Shown piece after piece: positions 26,046 to 33,851 of a stretch of DNA of 37,060 bases (the stretch's first letter is position 1; every line of letters starts with the position of its first letter). This DNA comes from Alphaproteobacteria bacterium (GTDB lineage Bacteria > Pseudomonadota > Alphaproteobacteria > UBA6615): contig JABJAG010000056.1 in assembly GCA_018666195.1 (NCBI GenBank), positions 1-37,060 on the forward strand, in the 5' to 3' direction. Made by a program: the position numbers and the translations under genes. The notes beneath the pieces were generated by a model, which was not told where the DNA came from, ran no database searches, and saw only the letters and a program-made list of their open reading frames with translations.

Positions 26046-26789
26046 TTAGGTCAGGTTGCGGGCATACAACGCAAACAGCCGTTCCCAGTGTCGTTCGGCT
26101 GCGGGCTTGTCGTAGATCGCGCGCTGGGGAAAAGCGAACCCATGATGCACACCGGGGTGAATTTCGATTTCGCCGAGGGTCCCTGCTTCATCAAAAAGCG
26201 TTTGAAGTTCAGCAACCATGGGAAGTGGCGCCAGATCGTCGATTTCCGCACAACTGATATAGGCCTCGCCTTTGATCTTCGCGAGATTGAGGTGCGGGCT
26301 CTCTTCGGCATCAGAGACAATCCACGTGCCATAGAACGACGCAGCAGCAGCAATGCGATAAGGGAAGCGCGCAGCTGCAGCAAGTGCGTATGGCCCACTC
26401 ATGCAGTAACCGTGAACGCCGACTGATCCTGGTCGTACCATCTCCGGACGGTCATCGATGAATGCGATCATCGCTGCGATGTCGTCCATCACCGGCGGAA
26501 TTGTCATTTTCGTCCGGATCGCGCGCATGCGGGTCCAGTCATCGCTCTCTTTGACCAGAGCGTCCGGTCCAAATTTCGTGTCGGAACCGGCTCGATAGTA
26601 GAGATTGGGGGTGAGAACACAGTAGCCTGCCGACGCCACTCGGCGGGACATGTCGTGAAGTTCTTCGCGAATACCAGGGGCATCCATTAGAAAAAGCACT
26701 GGCGGGCAGGGATTACCCCGCTCAGGCCGACAAATGAAGGTTTCCATCGCACCGTCATTGGTGGCGATGTTCAGAGTTTCCTCAATCAT
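26046..26789 (-). CDS. dienelactone hydrolase family protein
   Basis: 247-residue alpha/beta hydrolase. The DLH hallmark is a cysteine nucleophile: Cys129 in VHGYCMSGPYALAAA. It is completed by an aspartate in SCAEIDDLAP (184-185) and His216 in GVHHGFAFPQR. Classic members open dienelactones in chloroaromatic degradation; many relatives are general carboxylester hydrolases. There is no signal peptide. It converges on the dioxygenase gene with 3 bases between stops and is preceded on the same strand, 27 bases away, by malonyl-CoA decarboxylase. Confidence 0.92.
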   Translation of the reverse strand: MIEETLNIATNDGAMETFICRPERGNPCPPVLFLMDAPGIREELHDMSRRVASAGYCVLTPNLYYRAGSDTKFGPDALVKESDDWTRMRAIRTKMTIPPVMDDIAAMIAFIDDRPEMVRPGSVGVHGYCMSGPYALAAAARFPYRIAAAASFYGTWIVSDAEESPHLNLAKIKGEAYISCAEIDDLAPLPMVAELQTLFDEAGTLGEIEIHPGVHHGFAFPQRAIYDKPAAERHWERLFALYARNLT

Positions 26790-26816
26790 CGGTTTGATAT
26801 CCCGTTTATCTGGTGG

Positions 26817-28250
26817 CTAGAGCAAGCTACGGACAGTGCTGGAAGCTGGAATCTCGCTACCGCTGACATACGATTCGTGGTTCTGCTCAATCAATGTCTT
26901 GTCATAGAGATAGTTGACCATCATTCCGGCGGATTGCTCAAAACCCTTGGGGGACATGTCACCAAGCCAGTTGATGCTTTCAACACGCGCACCATTGCTC
27001 AGGTGGAAATGTGCGACTGAATCAAGCGCGGTGCCTGTCGACTCCCGACGCTGGTAAAGCAGATAGCCCGCGACGAGATGTGTCAAGATCGGCTCCATGA
27101 CCTCAGCAATGGCCGGGTCCAGATGCCAGTTGGTTCGATCAAGGATGGACTGCAATGCCGAATTATCGTCGGAAATGTCTCCAGCCACGGCACGCAATGC
27201 CTCTTCCTGCTCGTGATTGAGCAGTTCAGCCCCATCGGACATGCGACCATCGAGCCAGCGCCGAAATCCGGGGATAGGGGACAGTGTGGCAAATGTTTTG
27301 ACGTTTGGCAGACGCGCCGAAAGGCGCTCAACGACCTGCTTGATCAGGAAGTCACCAAAACTCACGCCTGAAAGGCCGCGCTGAGCGTTTGAGATGGAGT
27401 AGAAAATGGCGCTATCAGCCTGTTCCGGGTCCTTGATCGGCGCGGATTCATCCAGAAGCGTCTGCACGTTACGTGCAATGCCATTCACGAGAGCCACTTC
27501 GACGAAAATAAGCGGCTCATCGGGCATGGAAGGGTGGAAAAAGGCAAAGAAACGCCGGTCGGATTCCAGCCGGTTCTTCATGTCATTCCAGGACCGGATT
27601 TCATGCACAGCTTCGTAAGCGATCAGCTTTTCCAGCAAATCAGCTGGTGCGGCCCAGGTAATGCGGTGCAAAACCAGAAAACCAGCATCGAACCATGTCG
27701 AGAGCAGGTGCTTCAGGTCCGCATCGAGCGCGCGCAGTTCCGGGTTGTCTCGCAGGAGCCCTATAAGGTCGGCCCGAAGGTCAACAAGAAATTTAATTCC
27801 GTGTTCTAATCCGTTGAATTGACGAAATAATTTCATGCGTGGTGATTCAAGTCTCCCCCGCAATGCGGTGATCGCTTTTGCATAAGCGACGGGGTCATCA
27901 GACGTGTCCCGAACAGCATCCATCGACACATTAAGATGGGTGGGTTCAATGCCGTATTCGTCGTTCAGCAGCTGCATGAATCGCAAGCGACCTTCGTCAT
28001 TGAGGTCCAGGTAGCAGCGCGCCAAATCAGATGCATTGGAACGCGCAGAGGCTTCGCCACCACGCCCCGAAAGGCTGGCATCAATCTGCTGTTGCAAACG
28101 GGCCAGATCATCATTGGGAAGGTCGGGGCTGACGCTAAGTCCACCCCGGGATGTCAGGCTTGCGGCACTGTCGACCACATCGCGCAGTGCGCGCCGCAGC
28201 AAACCCCGTGTGCGACTAAGAAAACTGGTGGAAACTGTGGTATCGGACAT
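26817..28250 (-). CDS. malonyl-CoA decarboxylase
   Basis: 477 residues, matching bacterial MCD. The N-terminal helical domain is followed by the GNAT-like catalytic domain. That domain contains TLSPIPGFRRWL (Ser324), FHLSNGARVESINWLGD (His416) and MSPKGFEQSAGMMVNYLYD; Ser324 and His416 correspond by motif to the human catalytic Ser329 and His423. It converts malonyl-CoA to acetyl-CoA, allowing malonate use or control of malonyl-CoA levels. No matB or malonate transporter is adjacent. It lies about 4 kb from a type III polyketide synthase that would consume the same substrate, which may be coincidence. Confidence 0.95.
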   Translation of the reverse strand: MSDTTVSTSFLSRTRGLLRRALRDVVDSAASLTSRGGLSVSPDLPNDDLARLQQQIDASLSGRGGEASARSNASDLARCYLDLNDEGRLRFMQLLNDEYGIEPTHLNVSMDAVRDTSDDPVAYAKAITALRGRLESPRMKLFRQFNGLEHGIKFLVDLRADLIGLLRDNPELRALDADLKHLLSTWFDAGFLVLHRITWAAPADLLEKLIAYEAVHEIRSWNDMKNRLESDRRFFAFFHPSMPDEPLIFVEVALVNGIARNVQTLLDESAPIKDPEQADSAIFYSISNAQRGLSGVSFGDFLIKQVVERLSARLPNVKTFATLSPIPGFRRWLDGRMSDGAELLNHEQEEALRAVAGDISDDNSALQSILDRTNWHLDPAIAEVMEPILTHLVAGYLLYQRRESTGTALDSVAHFHLSNGARVESINWLGDMSPKGFEQSAGMMVNYLYDKTLIEQNHESYVSGSEIPASSTVRSLL

Positions 28251-28315
28251 GGTGCAACTTTGGCGAAGGGGTTAACTGTTAGCAAGAGACAGATTGGCAA
28301 ACTCTTGTGACAGAA

Positions 28316-28331
28316 GCGTGAAACGTCACGC
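28316..28331. repeat. palindrome in the MCD/SDR divergent promoter region
   Basis: GCGTGA-AACG-TCACGC is a perfect 6-base inverted repeat in the 137-base space between divergent genes. TTGTGAC lies just upstream and CAA just downstream, extending the symmetry loosely. This is a plausible operator for a repressor controlling one or both genes. Confidence 0.35.
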
Positions 28332-28390
28332 AATTAGACTATGTTCGGATTATGAAATATTCCGTTGATATATGAATTAGGGAGCAAATG

Positions 28391-29092
28391 ATGGCTGACA
28401 AGGAAGTGGCACTAATTGTTGGTGCGGGTGAGGGGCTCAGCGCGTCGCTGGCGCGTTTGTGTGCAAAGCAGGGTATGGATGTTGCTGTTGCCGCCCGAAA
28501 CCCCGATAAGCTTGCGGATCTTTGTGCCGAAACCGGTGCGGCTGCGTATGCGTGTGATGTCATTGATGAAGCTTCTGTCGATGCCATGTATGACGCGGTC
28601 GTTGCGCAGAAAGGTGTCCCCAATCTCGTGGTGTACAACCCGAGTGCACGGGCGCGTGGTCCGATCACGGAACTAGACCGTGAGGCGGTTAAAAATGCCG
28701 TGTTGATCACGTGTTATGGCGGATTTGTTGTGGCTCAGAAGGCAGCCGAATTGATGCTGGAGCGTGGCAGTGGCTCAATTATGTTCACGGGCGCATCTGC
28801 GAGTGTAAAAGGCTATCCCAATTCTTCATCATTTGCGATTGGGAAGTTCGGTTTGCGCGGTCTGGCGCAATCCATGGCGCGTGAACTACACCCCCAAAAC
28901 ATTCATATCGGCCATTTTGTGATTGATGGCGGAATCGTAAAGAAATCTGGCGACCATCGTGCTGCAGGTCGTGGTGACGATGGCATGCTTGATGCGGATG
29001 CAATCGCCGAGACCTACCTGCACGTTCATGAACAGCACCGCAGTGCCTGGAGTTGGGAGATTGAGATGCGCCCGTGGGTTGAGAAGTTCTAG
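28391..29092 (+). CDS. SDR-family protein with Phe at the catalytic Tyr position
   Basis: 233 residues. Two ATGs are adjacent; I chose the second because it is 6 bases after GGGAG. The Rossmann start is VGAGEGLSASLARLCAKQG rather than TGxxxGIG. The residues YNPSARARG and FTGASASVKG occupy the NNAG and serine positions. The YxxxK motif reads FAIGK (Phe148, Lys152), so the proton-donating tyrosine is absent. Related alphaproteobacterial and actinobacterial SDRs share this substitution. It may be a reductase with altered chemistry or a non-catalytic binding protein. Stop is 11 bases before the next gene. Confidence 0.88.
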   Translation: MADKEVALIVGAGEGLSASLARLCAKQGMDVAVAARNPDKLADLCAETGAAAYACDVIDEASVDAMYDAVVAQKGVPNLVVYNPSARARGPITELDREAVKNAVLITCYGGFVVAQKAAELMLERGSGSIMFTGASASVKGYPNSSSFAIGKFGLRGLAQSMARELHPQNIHIGHFVIDGGIVKKSGDHRAAGRGDDGMLDADAIAETYLHVHEQHRSAWSWEIEMRPWVEKF

Positions 29093-29103
29093 GACGACCC
29101 CTT

Positions 29104-29388
29104 ATGCGAATTGCCATGCTTCGAACGGCGCGAGCGGTCGTAATGGCTGTCTTTGCGCTGTTTGTGGCGGCTTTTGTTGGTTTAAGTGTTTATGCGGTTT
29201 TGCAGTTCGGGCTCTGGTGGCCTAGAAACTTCGAACTAAACAACACGTTAAAACTGATCGGTGCGGCGCTGACGATGTTGCCGTTTCTGTTGCTTTTTAC
29301 AAAGCTGAACTGGTCACGACCTCTGGGTTGTCTCGCGACGGTTTTCAATCGTCTGATCGGACCGATTGACCGGGCGATAGAACGCTAG
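29104..29388 (+). CDS. small two-helix membrane protein of unknown function
   Basis: 94 residues with two clear transmembrane helices, around ARAVVMAVFALFVAAFVGLS and LKLIGAALTMLPFLLLF. A short amphipathic C-terminal segment follows. I do not recognise the family. It lies 11 bases after the SDR gene on the same strand and its stop overlaps the stop of the convergent DM13 gene within CTAG, both signs of a real gene. No strong ribosome binding site is seen, so expression probably depends on the upstream gene. Confidence 0.6.
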   Translation: MRIAMLRTARAVVMAVFALFVAAFVGLSVYAVLQFGLWWPRNFELNNTLKLIGAALTMLPFLLLFTKLNWSRPLGCLATVFNRLIGPIDRAIER

Positions 29389-29834
29389 GGGGTTTCGATC
29401 GTCGAGACAGCAAATGGAACACTGTAGAGGACGCACCAGACCACCACGCTTCCCCAACGCGACAGGTCAACATCCTTCGGGACAACGTAATTCTGATCGC
29501 CAAGGTGCCCTTTGAGCATTCCAAGCGACCTAAACTCTCCGGTCACATCTTCCGGGAAAAGCGGATCCGGATCAGCCACCAGATATACGAAGAGGTCAGG
29601 GCCGGGCAGAGTCGACAAGCCGACCAGGCGAACGATGTTTTGACCGTCAGCTGTTCGGAGAATTTCTACTTTCCCTGACCCCGGATGGGCTGGATTTCCT
29701 TCCCGAAACGTACCAATTGCTATTGTGGTAACCGCATTTGGCCTCAGTTCGGCAAGCGGAGTAATCTGTTCCTGCGCTGATGCTGACCCCAGGAAAATCA
29801 ATATTACGAGAAGACCTCGCGCGATATGGTACAC
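29385..29834 (-). CDS. secreted DM13-domain protein
   Basis: 149 residues from a GTG one base after the stop of the reductase gene. The first 20 residues form a signal peptide (RGLLVILIFLGSASA, then QEQ). The DM13 domain follows: GTFREGNPAHPGSGKVEIL, LPGPDLFVYLVADPD, LKGHLGDQNYVVP and the near-terminal SVVVWCVLYSVPF, which holds the conserved cysteine. DM13 is predicted to be a periplasmic or extracellular redox domain resembling cytochrome-domain partners; direct function in bacteria is poorly known. The long alternative start upstream lacks a signal peptide at the N-terminus and is unlikely. Confidence 0.8.
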   Translation of the reverse strand: MYHIARGLLVILIFLGSASAQEQITPLAELRPNAVTTIAIGTFREGNPAHPGSGKVEILRTADGQNIVRLVGLSTLPGPDLFVYLVADPDPLFPEDVTGEFRSLGMLKGHLGDQNYVVPKDVDLSRWGSVVVWCVLYSVPFAVSTIETP

Positions 29835-29835
29835 C

Positions 29836-30834
29836 TCAGCCGTCGGCGTTGGGCAGCAATACGACTTTGCCGTTGCGCTCACCTTGCATTGCGTGGGCAA
29901 CGGCGTCCTTGATCTTTGCAAGCGGGTAGGTGGCTTCGACCGCGGCGTGCATACGACCATCAGCGATATATCCAGCCAGTTCGTTATAGACCTTCAAGCG
30001 TTCCTCTGCCGTTGAGTATCTGCGTAGCCAGAGGGTGAGCCAGACGCCGGTGAGTGTGATTTCCCGGAAGATGATGTCATCAGGCCAGAGCTGGCATGGT
30101 TTCTTTGACAGCAGGCCGTAATTGGCGATCGTGCCACCGTCAACCAGGCAATCAGCAAGATGCTGGGTTGATTCGCCCGCAACGGCATCAATGGCGAGCT
30201 TAATATCGGCCCCACCAGTTGCTGCTTTCACGCGCTCGCCCAGGTCGGGGCCGTCAACGGCGCAAATATCTCCGCCGGCTTTGGCAATGAAGTCTTCGAG
30301 CCCGTCACGACGCACAACATTGACGGTTCTGAAGCCGTAGATTTTGGCCAGTTGCATGACATACTGCCCCACAGCTGAGTTGCCTGCGTTCTGGATCACC
30401 CAGTCTCCCGGCTCCAAATCAACAACCGTTTTGAGAAGCAGCCAAGAGGTTGGCGGATTGGCCATAATCATAGCCATCTGGATCGGATCTCCCTCACTGG
30501 GAAACTTCACTGCAATGTCCGCAGCTTTGACCACGACCTGTTGGCGCCAGGTCCCCGTATATGGGGGGATCATCACCCGGTCACCAACCTGGACGTTTGT
30601 CACGTTCTTTCCGACCGCCCCGATGATGCCAGTTCCTTCAGCCCCCGGGACCGCCGGAAGTTCTGGCTGAACACCATAGTTGCCCGACAGGGTCAGTAGG
30701 TGAGAAGGGTTGATCGCGGCGGCCTCTACATCAATCAGCGCATCGTCGTCGCCGACGGTTGCGGTTTCCATATTAATAAGCTCGACGACCTCAGACGGGA
30801 CACCTGTACGGGAGAACTGAACGGCTTTTTTCAT
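29836..30834 (-). CDS. MDR-family enoyl reductase/quinone oxidoreductase (MECR-like)
   Basis: 332-residue zinc-independent medium-chain dehydrogenase. The catalytic domain contains VPGAEGTGIIGAVGKNVTNV and TGTWRQQVVV. The cofactor domain contains IQNAGNSAVGQYVMQLAKIYG followed by VNVVRRDG, whose arginines point to NADPH. The NAxNSAVG and VNVVR motifs match mitochondrial trans-2-enoyl-CoA reductase relatives better than classical QOR. It probably reduces an enoyl thioester or quinone-like substrate. Downstream DM13 gene overlaps closely; the ABM-like gene is 33 bases upstream on the same strand. Confidence 0.9.
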   Translation of the reverse strand: MKKAVQFSRTGVPSEVVELINMETATVGDDDALIDVEAAAINPSHLLTLSGNYGVQPELPAVPGAEGTGIIGAVGKNVTNVQVGDRVMIPPYTGTWRQQVVVKAADIAVKFPSEGDPIQMAMIMANPPTSWLLLKTVVDLEPGDWVIQNAGNSAVGQYVMQLAKIYGFRTVNVVRRDGLEDFIAKAGGDICAVDGPDLGERVKAATGGADIKLAIDAVAGESTQHLADCLVDGGTIANYGLLSKKPCQLWPDDIIFREITLTGVWLTLWLRRYSTAEERLKVYNELAGYIADGRMHAAVEATYPLAKIKDAVAHAMQGERNGKVVLLPNADG

Positions 30835-30867
30835 GTCGTATATACTTTGCTTGGGGTGCGAGAGCGA

Positions 30868-31188
30868 TTAACTGGCTTTCTTGATTTCACCCTGTTCGTT
30901 GTCGACGATCACCGGGGTTTCGAAGATCGTGATATCAGGGTCAACGCCGTAGAGAGTCTTGATGGCTGTGCGCCAGGGACCGCCTTCGACATAGACTTTT
31001 TCTGCAGCTTCAAGGTTTTCCCATGTGTACACGCCACCACCGACACCGCGATCACCATCAAATACGAAGTTCTTTCGGATCAGGCCTGGCATGCCTTCAA
31101 ACTTGGGGGCCACGTTCTGCATGTTGGAGAATACTTCGTCACGTGTGGTGCCGTCTTTGACTTTGAACTGTACAAGTGCCGTAATCAT
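30868..31188 (-). CDS. ABM/YdhR-like dimeric alpha-beta barrel protein
   Basis: 106 residues from the ATG preceded by AGGAG; longer in-frame starts have no support. MITALVQFKVKDGTT is the first strand, and FEGMPGLIRKNFVFDGDRGVGGGVYTWEN is the core of the fold as seen in YdhR-type putative monooxygenases. GVDPDITIFETPVIVDN is the last strand. Members act as cofactor-free monooxygenases, haem degraders or cyclases. Nothing identifies the substrate. It is divergent from the EamA-polyketide synthase operon and shares its promoter region. Confidence 0.82.
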   Translation of the reverse strand: MITALVQFKVKDGTTRDEVFSNMQNVAPKFEGMPGLIRKNFVFDGDRGVGGGVYTWENLEAAEKVYVEGGPWRTAIKTLYGVDPDITIFETPVIVDNEQGEIKKAS

Positions 31189-31231
31189 AGCTCTTCTCTC
31201 CTGAGAATAATCATTAGTCTTGCAGGCATTT

Positions 31232-31253
31232 TGCGGCAATCCCAACAGCCGCA
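31232..31253. repeat. inverted repeat between the ABM-like gene and the polyketide operon
   Basis: TGCGGC and GCCGCA are separated by 10 bases within the 93-base divergent intergenic region. Spacing of one helical turn between arm starts and ends fits a dimeric regulator site that could control both directions. Confidence 0.3.
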
Positions 31254-31281
31254 CAACCAACGGCATGCCGGAGTTCACCTT

Positions 31282-32199
31282 TTGAGCAGTTCTGAAATCC
31301 GGCACCCGGTCTGGCTCACCCCCAATCTGCAGGGTATGGGCTGGATGCTGATCACCACGGTGCTCATCGTGATGATGCACACGATGATCAAGTTTCTCGC
31401 TGCCCAGGGGCTGCATCCGTTTGAAATCGGGTTTTTCCGCACGTTCTTCGGTTTTCCGGTGGTCGCGATCCTGTTTTGGAAATACGGGCGAGGAATTCTA
31501 AAAACCGATCAGATTAAGGGTCACGGGATCCGCTCCATCGGTCATGTGACCGCGATGATGATGTTTTTCCTCGGATTGACCACAACCCAGCTCGCAACCG
31601 CCAATTCGCTAGCCTTTACCGCGCCATTGTTTGCCACGGTACTGGCAGTGCTGATCCTGGGGGAGACCATTCGTTGGCGTCGCTGGGTTGCACTTGCGGT
31701 TGGCTTTGCGGGGGCCCTTGTGATTATTCGGCCCGGGATTATCGAGGTCGAAACAGGACCGCTGCTGGTGCTTGGTTCTTCAGCAATCTGGGGGGTGATC
31801 CTGATCGTCATCAAGTCACTGGGACGCCGGGACGCAACTCCGACCATCGTCGTCTACATGGTCATGTTCATGACCCCGCTTTCACTGATCCCGGCATTGT
31901 TCGTCTGGTCCTGGCCGACATTCGATCAGTACATGGTTCTGTTGTTGATGGGGGTGATGGGGACGACTGGGCATCTCACGCTTACTCAGGCTTTGCGTAT
32001 TGGGGATGCGGGCGTGGTGATGCCCGTCGATTTCTTCAAACTCATCTGGGCCGCGGGGTTTGGTTTTATGCTATTCGGCGAATTCCCCGATCTGTTTACC
32101 TGGCTCGGCGGGTTCATGATTTTCTCAAGCGCGACGTATGTTGCGCTGCGTGAGCGCGCCCTGGCGCGTGCGCGAAGTAAGGCTAGTAAGGACGTTTGA
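31282..32199 (+). CDS. DMT-superfamily EamA transporter (first copy)
   Basis: 305 residues with ten predicted helices in two EamA repeats. The first repeat ends in the conserved LGETIRWRRWVALAVGFAGALVIIRPG, and the second ends in FGEFPDLFTWLGGFMIFSS. I chose the TTG at 31282, about 10 bases after GGAG, because EamA proteins have a short cytosolic lead; ATG at 31336 is the alternative. Its stop overlaps the next ATG by one base (TGATG). Coupling to a polyketide synthase suggests it exports the product, although DMT proteins also move amino acids and nucleotides. Confidence 0.9.
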   Translation: MSSSEIRHPVWLTPNLQGMGWMLITTVLIVMMHTMIKFLAAQGLHPFEIGFFRTFFGFPVVAILFWKYGRGILKTDQIKGHGIRSIGHVTAMMMFFLGLTTTQLATANSLAFTAPLFATVLAVLILGETIRWRRWVALAVGFAGALVIIRPGIIEVETGPLLVLGSSAIWGVILIVIKSLGRRDATPTIVVYMVMFMTPLSLIPALFVWSWPTFDQYMVLLLMGVMGTTGHLTLTQALRIGDAGVVMPVDFFKLIWAAGFGFMLFGEFPDLFTWLGGFMIFSSATYVALRERALARARSKASKDV

Positions 32200-33245
32200 T
32201 GTTACCTCATGCACGTATCGCCGCCGTTGCGACCGCCTATCCGCCCTATGTTCTCGATCAGAACGAGGTCGTCGAACGCTCGCGGGAAATTTTTGCTCCC
32301 GACGTGCCGGGGTTTGAACGGTTCACCGATGCATATCGGAACGCCGCGATCGAAACCCGCCATTCCTGCGTGCCAATTGACTGGTATTCCAAGCCACACC
32401 CGTTCTCTGAACGAAATGACTTGTTCATCAAGAACGCCGTCGACCTTCTCGCCAAAGTCGCTGAGAAATTGTTCGCCGAAGCTGGAATAGAGGCAGCAGA
32501 TGTGGATGGCTTGGTTGTCGTCTCCACCACCGGCATCGCGACGCCAAGTCTCGACGCTCTGTTGCTTGAACGTCTGCCGTTTCGCCGCGATGTGCAGCGT
32601 TTGCCGATCTTTGGGCTGGGATGTGGTGGTGGGGTGACCGGGCTCGCGCGGGCGGCCCAGATGGCCATGACCCGGCCCGATTCTTGTGTCCTGTTTCTGG
32701 TCGTCGAGCTCTGTGGTCTGACCTTCCGGGTCAATGACATCTCCAAGAGCAATATCATCGCGACGGCTTTGTTTGGAGATGGCGCGGCCGGCGCGCTGCT
32801 CGGATGTGGACTTGAAGGTCCCGCCGTAAAGGCCTGGGGCGAACACACATGGGAAGACTCCCTCGACGTCATGGGCTGGGAAATCGGCGATGACGGACTG
32901 GGAGTGTTGTTTTCCCGGGATATTCCGCATCTGGTGCGCACGAAGCTTGGAGAACCGGCCAAACGGTTTCTCGAAGGGCAGGGACTGACCGTTGGTGACA
33001 TTGTGCGTAATGCCTGCCATCCCGGTGGGTCCAAGGTGCTGGACGCGCTGGAGGAACTCTACGAGCTTCCGGAGGGCGGGCTTGTTACCGCCCGCAAGGT
33101 GCTCCGCGAAAACGGCAATATGTCGGCAGCAACAGCGATGTTCGTACTGTCAGAAACCCTGAAAGATGGGGCTCCAGGGCCGTGGTTGATGTCCGCCCTG
33201 GGACCGGGCTTCACCGCGACGTTCGCGTTGCTGGAGGCAGATTGA
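32199..33245 (+). CDS. type III polyketide synthase (chalcone/stilbene synthase family)
   Basis: 348 residues, thiolase fold. The catalytic triad is complete: Cys142 in FGLGCGGGVTGLARAAQ, His274 in NACHPGG and Asn307 in GNMSAAT. The 33-residue His-Asn spacing is the same as in plant chalcone synthase. The GDGAAGALLG loop is also present. Such enzymes extend an acyl-CoA starter with malonyl-CoA and cyclise to pyrones, resorcinols or chalcone-like products. The next gene is an isoprenylcysteine-methyltransferase homologue, the arrangement of Bacillus bpsA-bpsB, so alkylpyrones are the best guess. I started at ATG 32199 rather than the TTG one codon earlier. Confidence 0.95.
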   Translation: MLPHARIAAVATAYPPYVLDQNEVVERSREIFAPDVPGFERFTDAYRNAAIETRHSCVPIDWYSKPHPFSERNDLFIKNAVDLLAKVAEKLFAEAGIEAADVDGLVVVSTTGIATPSLDALLLERLPFRRDVQRLPIFGLGCGGGVTGLARAAQMAMTRPDSCVLFLVVELCGLTFRVNDISKSNIIATALFGDGAAGALLGCGLEGPAVKAWGEHTWEDSLDVMGWEIGDDGLGVLFSRDIPHLVRTKLGEPAKRFLEGQGLTVGDIVRNACHPGGSKVLDALEELYELPEGGLVTARKVLRENGNMSAATAMFVLSETLKDGAPGPWLMSALGPGFTATFALLEAD

Positions 33246-33247
33246 GC

Positions 33248-33739
33248 ATGTGGTATTTCCTGGTTGGACTGATTGTCGTGCAACGCCTGATCGAACTGGT
33301 CATTGCGCGGATCAACACCAAACGCCTGCTGGCCGAGGGTGGGGTCGAGCACGGGGCAGGTCATTACCCGTTAATTGTCGTACTCCACGCCGCCTGGCTG
33401 TTCAGCCTGGTGTTGTTCCTGCCGGCGCAGGCGCCGATCAATCCGACATTGCTTGTCGTATTCATCGCCTTGCAACTCGGCCGGGTCTGGGTGCTGACGT
33501 CTCTCGGTCGGTACTGGACCACAAGAATAATTACGGTGCCCGGGCGACCGCTCGTTAAACGGGGACCATTTCGGTTTGTGCGCCATCCAAATTACCTGAT
33601 CGTCCAGGGTGAGATGATCGTGGTGCCGCTGATTGCCGGTGTGTGGGAGTTGGCGATATTCTTCGGAATTGCCAATGCCGTGGTTCTGGCGGTCCGAATT
33701 CGCGCCGAAGAGCGGGCGATTTCCGAGCGTCGCACCTAG
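33248..33739 (+). CDS. isoprenylcysteine carboxyl methyltransferase family protein, candidate alkylpyrone O-methyltransferase
   Basis: 163 residues, with four or five membrane helices. The ICMT signature is complete: LGRYWTTRIITVPG, then RGPFRFVRHPNYL (SAM and substrate pocket) and the C-terminal IRAEERAI with the conserved Glu pair. It begins 2 bases after the polyketide synthase stop. Bacteria lack prenylated CaaX proteins. The Bacillus homologue BpsB methylates alkylpyrones made by the neighbouring type III synthase, and the same role is inferred here from gene order. Confidence 0.9.
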   Translation: MWYFLVGLIVVQRLIELVIARINTKRLLAEGGVEHGAGHYPLIVVLHAAWLFSLVLFLPAQAPINPTLLVVFIALQLGRVWVLTSLGRYWTTRIITVPGRPLVKRGPFRFVRHPNYLIVQGEMIVVPLIAGVWELAIFFGIANAVVLAVRIRAEERAISERRT

Positions 33740-33851
33740 TCAGGCGTTTTTGGAACAGGTGGTGACCATTGTTGAGGCGGGTATATTGTTGCCTGCCATC
33801 GAAACCGGGCAATTTTGCTCTTAGATGAATTCCGGCGGGAGCCGTATCCGA

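Noticed and set aside
29835-29960. N-terminal extension of the DM13 protein
   Set aside because: It lies in the reductase gene and would bury the signal peptide; the GTG at 29834 places the signal sequence at the N-terminus.
30700-31281. N-terminal extension of the first EamA transporter
   Set aside because: The extension runs antisense through the reductase and ABM-like genes and resembles no EamA protein.
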